NCBI RefSeq assembly: GCF_010993705.1
Contig: NZ_WOFO01000006.1
Coordinates: 161,721-225,720 of the forward strand
DNA: 64,000 bases
Source of the DNA: Cyclobacterium sp. SYSU L10401
GTDB lineage: Bacteria > Bacteroidota > Bacteroidia > Cytophagales > Cyclobacteriaceae
Reading direction: 5' to 3'
Both the position numbers and the translations under genes were made by a program. This document shows, piece after piece, positions 1-9,668 of the stretch (positions within the stretch are counted from its first letter, which is position 1; every line of letters starts with the position of its first letter). Below the pieces are notes generated by a model. That model did no database searches and was not told where the DNA came from. It was given only the letters and a program-made list of their open reading frames with translations.

Positions 1-1577
1 CCTGGTCGGAGTTGACTCCCTGTAACTCCCATTTCAGGGAATTGGCTGAATTTGTGAAAAAAGGGGTATTGGAAGCAGGAGGCTATCCGGTGGAATTTCC
101 TGTGATGTCTCTGGGGGAAACCGTCATGAAGCCCACTGCCATGCTTTACAGAAACCTGGCCAGCATGGACACCGAAGAATCCATCAGGGCCAATCCTTTG
201 GATGGAGTGGTTTTGCTTTGTGGCTGTGATAAAACCACCCCTTCCCTTGTCATGGGTGCCAGTAGTGTGAACCTGCCTACCATCGTGGTTTCTGGTGGCC
301 CCATGCTCACCGGAAGATACAGGGGAGCTGAAGTAAGTACCAGTGATATCTGGCGATTCAGCGAAGCCTCCAGGCAAGGAAAAATGACTCAGGAAGACCT
401 CTACGTGGCCGAATCGGCCCTTTGCCGAAGTGACGGCCACTGCGGGGTAATGGGAACAGCCTCCACCATGGCCTGTATGGTTGAAGCCCTGGGACTTACA
501 TTACCCGGTAATGCGGCGATTCCTGCACCCGACACTGCAAGAAAAGTTCTTGCGCATATGTCGGGAATGGAAATTGTGAAAATGGTGGAAAATGACCTGA
601 AGCTTTCTGATATCCTGACCCGGGAAGCCTTTGAAAATGCCATCATGGTGAATGCTGCGATTGGCGGTTCTACCAATTTTGTCATCCATTTGCTGGCCAT
701 AGCAGGCAGAATGGGGGTTCAGTTAAACCTGGAAGATTTTGATCGGTTCTCCTCAAAAATCCCTCTCCTGGCCAATTTGCAGCCCTCAGGCAAATATTTT
801 ATGGAGGATTTTTACTATGCCGGTGGTCTTCCACCTGTAATCCGTCAATTGAAAGATCACCTGCACAATGATGCCATCACCGTAACCGGACAAGGTATTG
901 GTAAAAACAATGAAAGATTTGAAAATTTCAATGAGGAAGTAATCGCTGCCATTGATTCTCCTTTCAATCCCATTTCCGGCATAGTGGTCCTCAAGGGAAA
1001 CCTCTGTGAAACCGGAGCCATTATCAAACCTTCGGCGGCTAGTCCGGAATTGATGAAGCATACAGGAAAGGCGGTGGTTTTTGAGGACATTGACGATTAT
1101 AAAAATAAAATTGATGACCCTGAGCTGGATATAGATGAAAATTCTGTGATGATCCTCAAAAATGTGGGACCAAAAGGCTATCCCGGAATGCCCGAGGTGG
1201 GCAATATGGGATTACCTCCTAAAGTGTTGGAAAAGGGTATTCAGGACATGATCCGGATTTCGGATGGTAGGATGAGTGGTACTGGTTTTGGTACGGTGGT
1301 CCTGCACGCTACTCCGGAAGCTGCAGAAGGGGGAAATTTTGCCGTAGTACAAACCGGCGACCTGATCGCACTGGATGTAGAAGGTCGGAAACTAGACCTG
1401 CTGGTGTCGGACGAAGAGCTGACAAAAAGGAAGGCTGCCTGGCAAAAACCAGCATTGCCGGCCGAAAGGGGTTATGTAAGCCTGTATGTAAAACATGTAG
1501 AGCAAGCCAATCTGGGCGCAGACCTGGATTTTCTGAAGGGCAGTTCCGGAAGTGAAGTAACCAAGGACTCGCACTGA
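1..1577 (+). CDS. IlvD/Edd-family sugar-acid dehydratase (5' end outside window)
   Basis: Dehydratase of the dihydroxyacid/6-phosphogluconate family, which removes water from a sugar acid to give a 2-keto-3-deoxy acid using an Fe-S cluster. The frame is open from base 3, reading WSELTPCN, so the true start is upstream; 524 codons are visible. The three cluster cysteines are seen in TPCN, LLCGCDKTTPS and DGHCGVMGTAS, and the C-terminal family motif ISDGRMSGTGFG is intact. The sequence looks like the sugar-acid branch (arabonate, xylonate or fuconate dehydratases) rather than valine/isoleucine biosynthesis, which I infer from its sugar-gene neighbours. The substrate cannot be read from the sequence. 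It is followed 50 bp later by a short-chain dehydrogenase, probably in the same transcript. Confidence 0.85.
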   Translation, partial: WSELTPCNSHFRELAEFVKKGVLEAGGYPVEFPVMSLGETVMKPTAMLYRNLASMDTEESIRANPLDGVVLLCGCDKTTPSLVMGASSVNLPTIVVSGGPMLTGRYRGAEVSTSDIWRFSEASRQGKMTQEDLYVAESALCRSDGHCGVMGTASTMACMVEALGLTLPGNAAIPAPDTARKVLAHMSGMEIVKMVENDLKLSDILTREAFENAIMVNAAIGGSTNFVIHLLAIAGRMGVQLNLEDFDRFSSKIPLLANLQPSGKYFMEDFYYAGGLPPVIRQLKDHLHNDAITVTGQGIGKNNERFENFNEEVIAAIDSPFNPISGIVVLKGNLCETGAIIKPSAASPELMKHTGKAVVFEDIDDYKNKIDDPELDIDENSVMILKNVGPKGYPGMPEVGNMGLPPKVLEKGIQDMIRISDGRMSGTGFGTVVLHATPEAAEGGNFAVVQTGDLIALDVEGRKLDLLVSDEELTKRKAAWQKPALPAERGYVSLYVKHVEQANLGADLDFLKGSSGSEVTKDSH

Positions 1578-1627
1578 TCCTAACCCCTAAAAGAGATTAC
1601 CAACTGCTGTAAATCTTTCTAAACCAG

Positions 1628-2407
1628 ATGGAAAAAGAAAATGACCCTGCTCCACAGGTTGCCCTGGTAACGGGAGCGGGAATGGGAATAGGCTTTGAAA
1701 TATGCCGGCATTTTGCTGCGGAGGGCTTAAGGGTCATGCTAAATGACCTGGACCGGGATCTTACCCAAAACGCAGTGGATAAGATCAACTCGGAATTTCC
1801 CAGTAGCTGCTCAGGGCATGCAGGGGATGCATCAGATACCGGTTTTATTGAACAATTGGTGCAGCAAACGGTGAGACAATTTGGCCGCTTGGATATTGCG
1901 GTAGCCAATGCGGGGATTACCGTTTTTGGGGAATTTCTGACCTATAAAGAATCAGATTTTCATAAACTTCTTCAACTCAATTTGGTTGGCAGTTTCTTTT
2001 TGGCACAGCAGGCGGCGAAGCAGATGATGGCCCAGCAATCCGGAGGTAGCATCCTTTTCATGTCCTCTGTAACAGGCCACCAGGCCCATAAAAATCTCGC
2101 TGCCTATGGCATGAGCAAGGCTGCCCTGGAAATGCTCGCCAAAACGCTGGTTCTGGAACTATCTCCTTTTAAAATCAATGTCAATGCCGTGGCCCCCGGG
2201 GCCACAATGACAGAGAGGACGGCATCAGAAGATGGATATGAGCAAACATGGTCCAGGATTACCCCCATGGGGAGACCGGCATATCCCAGAGATATTGCAG
2301 CAGCAGTAGGGTTTTTGGTATCTCCCAGTGCCCGGCACATTACCGGCCAAAGCCTGGTGATTGACGGTGGCTGGACCGCTACCAGCCCCTCACCCTATAA
2401 AAAATAA
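1628..2407 (+). CDS. SDR-family NAD(P)-dependent oxidoreductase
   Basis: Classical short-chain dehydrogenase of 259 residues, the usual family length. The cofactor motif TGAGMGIG is near residue 15, NAG near residue 94, the catalytic Ser in MSSVTG and the YxxxK pair in YGMSK near residue 155. The C-terminus has the common SLVIDGGWT end. It lies 50 bp after the sugar-acid dehydratase. I infer that it oxidises a sugar, sugar lactone precursor or deoxy-sugar acid in the same non-phosphorylating route. An acidic residue (LNDLD) after beta-2 suggests NAD rather than NADP. The exact substrate is unknown. Confidence 0.85.
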   Translation: MEKENDPAPQVALVTGAGMGIGFEICRHFAAEGLRVMLNDLDRDLTQNAVDKINSEFPSSCSGHAGDASDTGFIEQLVQQTVRQFGRLDIAVANAGITVFGEFLTYKESDFHKLLQLNLVGSFFLAQQAAKQMMAQQSGGSILFMSSVTGHQAHKNLAAYGMSKAALEMLAKTLVLELSPFKINVNAVAPGATMTERTASEDGYEQTWSRITPMGRPAYPRDIAAAVGFLVSPSARHITGQSLVIDGGWTATSPSPYKK

Positions 2408-2635
2408 TGAGAATTCAGCATTTCCAGACTGAAATGAATGATTTCACTACCAAAGGCCACTAAAAACTGTTAATATTTCCGATTTGCATGATACTTGATC
2501 CTTTAAAGGTAAAAAAACCTGTGTTTTTGAAGGTAAAATCAATTTAAGTCAGCATAGAACAGGACAGTTGAAATTAAAAAATAAATTAAATTCGCTAAAT
2601 AATAATTAGCATTCAAATCTATTCATATCTAAAAT

Positions 2636-4744
2636 ATGGCAATTACAAAAAACACTTTTAAGCACGTAGATTATTTGTGGGACGAAGAAAAAGCAAAAGC
2701 CCTGGGGGACGATCAGATCGCCCTGCTGCTTTACAGGTCCAATATATTGGGTGCAGACTTAAGAATAACCAACTACGGCGGTGGAAATACCAGCTGTAAA
2801 ACCATTGAAAAAGATCCGTTGACCAAAAAGGATACAGAGGTCATGTGGATCAAGGGATCCGGTGGTGACATTGGAACCCTAAAAAGGAGTGGGCTTGCCG
2901 GTCTGTACATGGACCAGTTGCTTTCTCTTAAAAATGTCTACAGGGGACTGGAATTTGAAGATGAAATGGTAGCCCTTTTTAACCATTGCATTTATGATCT
3001 GGATTCAAAGGCGCCTTCCATCGACACACCCCTTCATGCAGTTTTACCCTTCAAGCACATCGACCACCTTCATCCCGACGCAGCCATTGCGATTGCCGCC
3101 TCCAAAGACGGTGAAAAAATCACACAGGAATTGTTTGATGGACAAATCGCCTGGGTTCCCTGGCAGCGGCCCGGTTTTGACCTGGCACTTAAATTAGAAG
3201 AGGCCCTCAATGAAAATCCCGGTATCCGCGGTATCATGCTGGGAGGCCACGGTCTTTTCACCTGGGGAGAAACCTCTTACGAATGCTATATCAATAGTCT
3301 GGAAGTAATTGACATGGCTTCTCAATACCTGGAAGAAAATTATGGTAAAAAGCGACCTGTTTTCGGTGGCCAGAAAGTAACTTCCCTACCTGCCAATCAA
3401 AGAAAAGAACAAGCTTCCAAAATTGCCCCACACCTGAGGGGACTAGCTTCCAGTTATAACCGGATGGTAGGACATTTTTCGGATGATGACCGGGTTTTGG
3501 AATTTATCAATAGCAATGATTTGGAAAAATTGGCTCCATTGGGAACCAGCTGTCCGGATCACTTTTTGCGCACAAAAATAAGACCCCTGGTTTTGGAAAT
3601 TCCTGCGGATAAGGATTTGGAGGACATGACCGAAGTCAAAGCATACCTCGAAAAGGAATTTGAAGACTACCGTCAGTATTACACCAAATACTACGAGGAC
3701 CACAAACGGCCCAATAGCCCTGCTATGAGGGATTCCAATCCGGTAGTCATTCTATGGCCGGGAGTGGGGATGTTTTCCTATGCAAAAAACAAGCAGACTG
3801 CCAGAGTTGCCAGCGAATTTTATACCAATGCCATCAATGTGATGAAAGGTGCCGAGGCGATTTCATCCTATGTATCCTTACCTCTTCAGGAGGCTTTTGA
3901 TATTGAGTATTGGTTATTGGAAGAAGCTAAGCTTCAACGCATGCCCAAAGAACAGCCCCTTTCCAGAAAAGTCGCTTTTGTAACCGGCGGAGCGGGAGGC
4001 ATTGGTAAGGCCATTGCTGACAAACTTGCAGCAGAAGGTGCCTGTGTATTTATTACTGACATCAATCAGGACAGGCTGGATGAAGCTGTAGGCACCTACA
4101 ACAAAGATACCGGTTCGGGTGCCGTAATGGATGTCACCAGGCTGGAAGACATTGACCAGGCTTTGAAAGCTGCATCCCTCAAATTTGGAGGGGTAGATAT
4201 CATTGTCAACTGTGCAGGGCTGGCCATTTCCAAACCTATCGAACAAACCTCCGAAAAGGATTGGGATACGCTTCAGAATGTCCTGGTAAAAGGCCAGTTT
4301 GCTGTTTCCAAAGCAGCTGTCTCCATTCTCAGGGCACAAAACAAAGGCGGAGACATCATCAATATTGCCAGTAAGAATGCCCTGGTGTCTGGTCCGAACA
4401 ATGTGGGCTATGGTACAGCCAAAGCGGCTCAGGTACACATGAGCAGATTGCTCGCAGCCGAACTTGGTCCGGATAAGATCAGGGTAAATGTGGTGAACCC
4501 GGATGCCGTGATCGAAGGCAGTAAAATATGGGAAGGTGAATGGGCCAAAGGTCGTGCTAAAGCCTACGGCATTTCTGTGGAAGAACTTCCTGCCTTTTAC
4601 GCCAAGCGAACCATTATGAATGAGATCATCGGTGTAGACGATATCGCCAATGGAGTTTTTGCTTTTGTTGGCGGCCATCTCAGCAAAAGTACCGGCAATA
4701 TTTTAAACGTAGACGGCGGCGTAGCTGCAGCTTTCGTAAGATAA
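2636..4744 (+). CDS. bifunctional rhamnulose-1-phosphate aldolase / lactaldehyde dehydrogenase
   Basis: A 702-residue fusion. The N-terminal part (about 1-430) is a class II aldolase/adducin domain with NYGGGNTSCK and the metal-binding histidines in HLHPD and LGGHGLF. The C-terminal part (about 435-702) is a short-chain dehydrogenase with TGGAGGIG, NCAG, NIASKNA and YGTAKAA. The fusion is the known RhaD/RhaE-W type of the alternative L-rhamnose pathway. It cleaves L-rhamnulose 1-phosphate to dihydroxyacetone phosphate and L-lactaldehyde, and the second domain oxidises lactaldehyde to lactate. The isomerase follows after 9 bp and the kinase after that, completing the pathway. The 228-bp gap upstream suggests its own promoter. 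Length matches the family. Confidence 0.93.
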   Translation: MAITKNTFKHVDYLWDEEKAKALGDDQIALLLYRSNILGADLRITNYGGGNTSCKTIEKDPLTKKDTEVMWIKGSGGDIGTLKRSGLAGLYMDQLLSLKNVYRGLEFEDEMVALFNHCIYDLDSKAPSIDTPLHAVLPFKHIDHLHPDAAIAIAASKDGEKITQELFDGQIAWVPWQRPGFDLALKLEEALNENPGIRGIMLGGHGLFTWGETSYECYINSLEVIDMASQYLEENYGKKRPVFGGQKVTSLPANQRKEQASKIAPHLRGLASSYNRMVGHFSDDDRVLEFINSNDLEKLAPLGTSCPDHFLRTKIRPLVLEIPADKDLEDMTEVKAYLEKEFEDYRQYYTKYYEDHKRPNSPAMRDSNPVVILWPGVGMFSYAKNKQTARVASEFYTNAINVMKGAEAISSYVSLPLQEAFDIEYWLLEEAKLQRMPKEQPLSRKVAFVTGGAGGIGKAIADKLAAEGACVFITDINQDRLDEAVGTYNKDTGSGAVMDVTRLEDIDQALKAASLKFGGVDIIVNCAGLAISKPIEQTSEKDWDTLQNVLVKGQFAVSKAAVSILRAQNKGGDIINIASKNALVSGPNNVGYGTAKAAQVHMSRLLAAELGPDKIRVNVVNPDAVIEGSKIWEGEWAKGRAKAYGISVEELPAFYAKRTIMNEIIGVDDIANGVFAFVGGHLSKSTGNILNVDGGVAAAFVR

Positions 4745-4753
4745 CCGATTTCC

Positions 4754-6037
4754 ATGCGAATTGATAAAAATCAACTACATAGTCTCAATGATAAAGCTCT
4801 CCCGGACCACCGGGAGAGTTTTGAGTATATAAGCCGCCGGCTGAATAACAAAGGCCTGGATGCCCAAAAAATAATCCAAAAAATTCAGGCCTTTCAGATC
4901 GCTATACCCAGTTGGGCGCTGGGAACGGGGGGCACCCGTTTTGGACGATTCCCAGGTGGGGGAGAGCCCCGGTCACTGGAAGAAAAAATAGATGATGTCG
5001 GTATCCTTCATGCTTTAAATGCAGGTTCTGGGGCCATTTCCCTGCACATTCCCTGGGATATCCCCGAAAACGTAGATCAGATAAAAGCCCATGCGGCTTC
5101 CCATAACCTGCTTTTCGATGCCGTAAATTCCAATACCTTCCAGGATCAAGCGGAACAAGAGAATTCTTATAAGTTCGGCTCCCTTTGCCATACCGACGCC
5201 AAAGTGAGAAAATTGGCTGTGGAGCATAATTTAGAAGTTATCCGACATGGAGAAGCCCTGGGTTCCAAATCACTTACCGTTTGGTTGGCAGATGGCTCGT
5301 CTTTCCCCGGGCAGATGAATTTTAGAAAAGCCTTACAACGCACCCTGGATTCACTCAGGGAAATTTATGCGGGTATGCCGGAAGATTGGAAAATGTTCAT
5401 TGAGTACAAGCCCTACGAACCCTATTTTTACCATACCGTCATCCAGGATTGGGGTACTTCCCACCTGCTGGCTTCCCAGCTGGGAGAGCGGGCCTTTACC
5501 CTGGTAGACCTTGGACACCACCTGCCCAATACCAATATCGAGCAAATCGTCGCTACCCTGATGATGCAGGGTAAATTGGGAGGCTTTCACTTCAACGATT
5601 CCAAATTTGGAGATGATGACCTGACTGTAGGGGCGATGAAACCTTACCAACTCTTTTTGATCTTCAATGAATTGGTAGAAGGAATGGAAGACAAGGAGTC
5701 TAACAATCCCTATCCTGCCTGGATGATCGATGCCAGCCACAACCTGAAAGATCCAATGGAGGACTTGCTTCAATCTATAGAAGCCATACAATTGGCCTAT
5801 GCCCAGGCCTTATTGGTAGACAGGCAGGCTTTGGAGCATGCCCGGGAGTCCAATGATCCTGTCTTGGCGCAGGAAATGCTTCAGGAAGCTTTCAGAACGG
5901 ACCTCAGGCCCCTCATAGCCGAAGCCAGGATGCAGGCAGGCGCTGCCCTGAATCCCATCGCTGCTTTCCGGCAACTGAGCATCAGAGAAAGCCTGATCCG
6001 GGAAAGGGGAAGAAAGAGCATGGCCACAGGCTTGTAA
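4754..6037 (+). CDS. rhaI: L-rhamnose isomerase, RhaI type
   Basis: TIM-barrel sugar isomerase of 427 residues that converts L-rhamnose to L-rhamnulose with divalent metal. It belongs to the Pseudomonas/Rhizobium RhaI group rather than E. coli RhaA, shown by the segment GGFHFNDSKFGDDDLTVG near residue 276 with its metal-binding His and Asp, and by FIEYKPYEPYFYHTV near residue 215. ATG is 9 bp after the aldolase fusion, so the two are co-transcribed. The whole pathway set of isomerase, kinase and aldolase lies within 4.8 kb. Related isomerases accept other deoxy-sugars, so the main substrate is inferred from context. Confidence 0.9.
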   Translation: MRIDKNQLHSLNDKALPDHRESFEYISRRLNNKGLDAQKIIQKIQAFQIAIPSWALGTGGTRFGRFPGGGEPRSLEEKIDDVGILHALNAGSGAISLHIPWDIPENVDQIKAHAASHNLLFDAVNSNTFQDQAEQENSYKFGSLCHTDAKVRKLAVEHNLEVIRHGEALGSKSLTVWLADGSSFPGQMNFRKALQRTLDSLREIYAGMPEDWKMFIEYKPYEPYFYHTVIQDWGTSHLLASQLGERAFTLVDLGHHLPNTNIEQIVATLMMQGKLGGFHFNDSKFGDDDLTVGAMKPYQLFLIFNELVEGMEDKESNNPYPAWMIDASHNLKDPMEDLLQSIEAIQLAYAQALLVDRQALEHARESNDPVLAQEMLQEAFRTDLRPLIAEARMQAGAALNPIAAFRQLSIRESLIRERGRKSMATGL

Positions 6038-6070
6038 GTAAATCAATTCATCCAAACTAACACATAGAAA

Positions 6071-7402
6071 ATGCCCATACCGGTAATTGCCATATTTGAT
6101 ATAGGAAAGACCAACAAGAAATTTTTTCTCTTTGATGAAAATTTAAAGGAAATCAAAGAAGAATACGTCAAGTTTCCTACCATCAAAGATGAAGATGGGG
6201 AGGAGTGTGATGACCTGGAAAAAATCACGGCCTGGGCGAAAGAAAAGGTGGAGAAATTGTGCCATGACCCTGAATACGAGATCAAAGCCTTGAATTTTTC
6301 CACTTATGGCGCTTCGTTCGTTTCCATCGATGAGAACGGAAAAGCCGTTACACCCATTTACAACTACCTGAAAGATTTCCCGGAAGACCTTCATCAGGAG
6401 TTTTATGCTACCTATCCGGAAGAAAGCATCAACCAAACCACGGCTTCCCCAACTTTGGGCATGCTCAATTCTGGCCTGCAGCTGTATTGGCTGAAAAAGA
6501 AAAAGCCGGAAATATTCCGAAAAATAAAGTATTCCCTGCATCTGCCCCAGTACATCTCTTATCTATTTACCGGTGAAGTGGTCACTGAGCCTACCTCCAT
6601 AGGCTGTCACACCAAGTTATGGGATTTTCCCAGGGGAGATTACCATGAATGGGTGTATAAAGAAGGGATCCATGAAAAACTCCCCAAGCAAGTGCCCACC
6701 ACCCACAGCTTTGAAAAAGTAATCTGTGGTAAAAAAGTACAGGTAGGCGTAGGGATCCACGACAGCTCTTCTGCCCTGGCATCCTATCTGATCAAAATAA
6801 AGGAACCCTTCCTGTTGATTTCCACAGGTACCTGGAGCATTACCCTGAACCCCTTCCCGCAAAGGGAACTCACTTTCGGGGAACTCCAAAACGATTGCCT
6901 CAATTTTCTGTCAATACACGGAAAAACAGTAAAGGCCAGTCGGTTCTTTTTGGGCTATGAACTGGACCATCAGCTCCATAAACTGAATACGCATTTTAAG
7001 GTGGAAGCGAAGTATTACAAGAATATTCAGCCAGATGAAAAGCTGGTTAATGAATTACTCTCCGAAGGAACAGCAGGCAGTTTTTTCCCGGAGACCATTG
7101 CAAGAACCCCTCTGGTAGCTGAAATTTTTCCTGAAAATAACTGGAACATTTCTTCCTTTAGGGATTTTGATACAGCCTACCACCATTTGGTGTTTGGCCT
7201 GGCCAGAATGCAGGTTGCTTCATTACTCCTGGCCAAAGGTGCTTCAGAAACCAAAAAGGTGTATATTGACGGGGGTTTTGTTCATAATAAAGTATTCATC
7301 CGCTTTCTGAATGGATTGTTGAAGGGGTATGATCTGGAATTTTCAGATTTCCCACTAGGCTCTGCCTACGGTGCAGCCCTTATGCTCAAAGCTTTTAATT
7401 AA
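6071..7402 (+). CDS. FGGY-family sugar kinase, probable L-rhamnulokinase
   Basis: Carbohydrate kinase of 443 residues. The N-terminal phosphate motif is seen in IFDIGKTNKKFFLFDE (about residues 7-22), the second ATP-binding loop in LISTGTWSITLNPFP near residue 250, and the C-terminal FGGY half near VYIDGGFVHNKVF. It starts 33 bp after the rhamnose isomerase. It would phosphorylate L-rhamnulose at C1 to make the substrate of the upstream aldolase fusion. Fuculose kinase activity is an alternative that sequence alone does not exclude. Length is normal for the Bacteroidota members. Confidence 0.85.
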   Translation: MPIPVIAIFDIGKTNKKFFLFDENLKEIKEEYVKFPTIKDEDGEECDDLEKITAWAKEKVEKLCHDPEYEIKALNFSTYGASFVSIDENGKAVTPIYNYLKDFPEDLHQEFYATYPEESINQTTASPTLGMLNSGLQLYWLKKKKPEIFRKIKYSLHLPQYISYLFTGEVVTEPTSIGCHTKLWDFPRGDYHEWVYKEGIHEKLPKQVPTTHSFEKVICGKKVQVGVGIHDSSSALASYLIKIKEPFLLISTGTWSITLNPFPQRELTFGELQNDCLNFLSIHGKTVKASRFFLGYELDHQLHKLNTHFKVEAKYYKNIQPDEKLVNELLSEGTAGSFFPETIARTPLVAEIFPENNWNISSFRDFDTAYHHLVFGLARMQVASLLLAKGASETKKVYIDGGFVHNKVFIRFLNGLLKGYDLEFSDFPLGSAYGAALMLKAFN

Positions 7403-7423
7403 AACCAATACTCCCGAATACCT

Positions 7424-8347
7424 ATGCTTAAGTTTTACCTTTTTGCCTGCCTGACCATGATGAGCGGAATTTCCATTGCCCAAACGACACCCATCACACT
7501 GGATATCTATCCCGGAGAAGCACCCTTTCAAAAAACTACCGATGTGCAGGAAGTCGTTCAGGAAAACGATATCCTGGTAATCAGCAAGGTACAAAAACCC
7601 CAGGTCCAGGTATTTCTACCTGCCAAAAGGTCATCTACTGGTAAAGCAGTGATCATTTGCCCGGGAGGGGGATATGGTGTTTTGGCCTATGATTGGGAAG
7701 GACTGGACATAGCCAAATGGCTTAACAGTAAGGGAATAGCGGGAATTGTCCTGAAATATCGCCTCCCTTCTTCAGACACGCAAAGCAATCCCCATATTGT
7801 ACCCATGGCGGACGGTCAAAGGGCCATCCGGCTGGTCAGGCACCATGCTGAAGAATGGGGCATAAATCCGGAACAAATTGGCATCATGGGTTTTTCTGCC
7901 GGCGGACACCTGGCATCCACCTTAGGAACCCATTTCGATGAGGGTAATCCCGGTGATGAAGACCCCATCGAACACCAATCAAGCCGACCCGATTTTATGA
8001 TTTTAGGTTATCCCGTGATTTCCTTTACCGAACACATTACCCATATAGGATCCAGAAATAACCTTCTTGGACAAGAGCCGGACGAGAAATGGGTGGAATA
8101 TTTCAGCAATGAAAAGCAGGTAAGAGCAGATTCGCCTCCTACTTTTATTTTTCATTCACAGGATGATACTGCAGTGCCTGTACAACACAGCCTGTTGTTT
8201 TATCAGGGACTATTGGAAAAGCAGGTGCCCGCCGAAATGCACCTTTATCCTACAGGAGCTCATGGATTTTCCCTGTCCATCAATAAAGCAGGGACACAAA
8301 AAGGCTGGATGGAAAGTTGTATAAATTGGCTGCAACATTTACCTTGA
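7424..8347 (+). CDS. exported alpha/beta hydrolase, carbohydrate esterase-like
   Basis: Secreted or periplasmic esterase of 307 residues. A signal peptide covers about residues 1-19 and ends in SIAQ. The oxyanion loop PGGGY is near residue 83, the nucleophile elbow GFSAGG near residue 155, the acid in SQDDTAVP near residue 246, and the catalytic His in GAHGFS near residue 285. This arrangement is typical of the BD-FAE/acetylxylan esterase-like hydrolases that remove acetyl or feruloyl groups from plant polysaccharides. It starts 21 bp after the sugar kinase and runs into a GH140-like gene, so a role in removing ester decorations from pectic side chains is likely. The precise ester is unknown. 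Confidence 0.82.
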   Translation: MLKFYLFACLTMMSGISIAQTTPITLDIYPGEAPFQKTTDVQEVVQENDILVISKVQKPQVQVFLPAKRSSTGKAVIICPGGGYGVLAYDWEGLDIAKWLNSKGIAGIVLKYRLPSSDTQSNPHIVPMADGQRAIRLVRHHAEEWGINPEQIGIMGFSAGGHLASTLGTHFDEGNPGDEDPIEHQSSRPDFMILGYPVISFTEHITHIGSRNNLLGQEPDEKWVEYFSNEKQVRADSPPTFIFHSQDDTAVPVQHSLLFYQGLLEKQVPAEMHLYPTGAHGFSLSINKAGTQKGWMESCINWLQHLP

Positions 8348-8351
8348 GTGA

Positions 8352-9668
8352 ATGAAGCAACACCTGGAGGCACTCGGGATTAGTAAAAACGAACGCTATC
8401 TGGTCACATCAGGTGCTCAACCCTTTTTCTGGTTGGCAGACACCGCCTGGGAAATGCTGCACCGCTTAGACCTGGAAGACACCCTTCACTATTTCAAAAA
8501 CCGAAAGGAAAAAGGTTTTACCCTTATTCAGACAGTTATCCTGGCTGAACTTGATGGCCTGCATTCCCCGAATGCTAGCGGTCAGGTCCCGCTGAAGAAA
8601 CTAGATCCCAAACAACCCAATGAAGCTTATTTTAAGCATGTGGACCAGGTTGTTTCCCTGGCCGATGAAATGGGATTGTACCTGGGCCTGCTTCCCACCT
8701 GGGGAGACAAATTCAATAAAAAGTGGGGTATAGGACCGGAAATTTTTTCTCCGGAAAATGCCCGAAGTTACGGCCGTTTCCTGGGTCAAAGATATGGGCA
8801 TTGGAACCATATCGTCTGGATTTTAGGAGGGGATCGGATACCGGAAAATGAGCATCAAAAGGAAATCATTGAGGAAATGGCAGCCGGAATAAGGGAGAAG
8901 GATCAGAACAGCTTGATGAGTTACCACCCCAATGGGGGTTACCTGGCCAGTGATATTTTTGGAGAGGCCTCCTGGCTGGACATAGACCTATTCCAATCGC
9001 GCCACCAAAAAGGATTCAGGGAATACCGCTTTACCCAAAAGGCCAGAAAAAGAAAACCGCTAAGACCGGTAATAGATGGGGAACCTGGGTACGAGAATAT
9101 CCCCAACCTATTGAATAAATGGCATTTTCAACGGTTAAATCCCACGGATATACGCAGGTCTGCCTATTGGAACATGCTTTCCGGCGCTGCAGGCCACACT
9201 TATGGCTGCAATGAAATCTGGCAAATGTATGACGGATCGACAGATCCCAAATTCGGCGCACAATTTTCCTGGAAAGAAGCCATGGATCTTCCGGGATCAG
9301 GTCAAATGGGAATCATGAAATCCCTTTTTGAAAGCTTGCCCTGGCAGGAAATGGCACCTGATCCAAAAGTTTTGGCGGGAATAAACTGGAAGCTGCATCC
9401 ACAAAAGCTGGCCATTGCTACGGCAGACAGGGATTGGCTGCTGGTCTATTGTCCAAAAGGGAAAAAGATTGGTCTTAAAGGAAAAATATTTCGCAAAACA
9501 AAAAGGAAGGCCTATTGGATAGACCCTGAAAACGGTCAGAAACAGGAAGTAAAGGGAACCTGCGGACCTGTTTTTCCTATACCGGATAAATCCAGGGACT
9601 GGCTTTTGCTGGTGCTTTCCCCTTCAAGTGTCGAAAAATGGCAATACCCCAGGTTGCCGGAAACTTGA
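8352..9668 (+). CDS. DUF4038 / GH140 apiosidase-like glycoside hydrolase
   Basis: A 438-residue protein whose N-terminus (FFWLADTAWEMLHRL, about residues 25-39) is the hallmark of the DUF4038 TIM barrel found in GH140 apiosidases, which release apiose from rhamnogalacturonan II. HWNHIVWILGGDR near residue 150 and VIDGEPGYEN near residue 240 carry candidate catalytic acids. A C-terminal small beta domain (about 350-430) is usual in the family. ATG is 4 bp after the esterase stop. No signal peptide is visible: the conserved domain begins within about 20 residues of the start and no other in-frame start adds a hydrophobic leader. It therefore appears cytoplasmic, or its leader has been lost. Confidence 0.8.
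   Translation: MKQHLEALGISKNERYLVTSGAQPFFWLADTAWEMLHRLDLEDTLHYFKNRKEKGFTLIQTVILAELDGLHSPNASGQVPLKKLDPKQPNEAYFKHVDQVVSLADEMGLYLGLLPTWGDKFNKKWGIGPEIFSPENARSYGRFLGQRYGHWNHIVWILGGDRIPENEHQKEIIEEMAAGIREKDQNSLMSYHPNGGYLASDIFGEASWLDIDLFQSRHQKGFREYRFTQKARKRKPLRPVIDGEPGYENIPNLLNKWHFQRLNPTDIRRSAYWNMLSGAAGHTYGCNEIWQMYDGSTDPKFGAQFSWKEAMDLPGSGQMGIMKSLFESLPWQEMAPDPKVLAGINWKLHPQKLAIATADRDWLLVYCPKGKKIGLKGKIFRKTKRKAYWIDPENGQKQEVKGTCGPVFPIPDKSRDWLLLVLSPSSVEKWQYPRLPET

Noticed and set aside
3914..4678. 254-codon minus-strand frame
   Set aside because: Antisense to the dehydrogenase half of the rhamnose fusion, whose catalytic motifs are intact.
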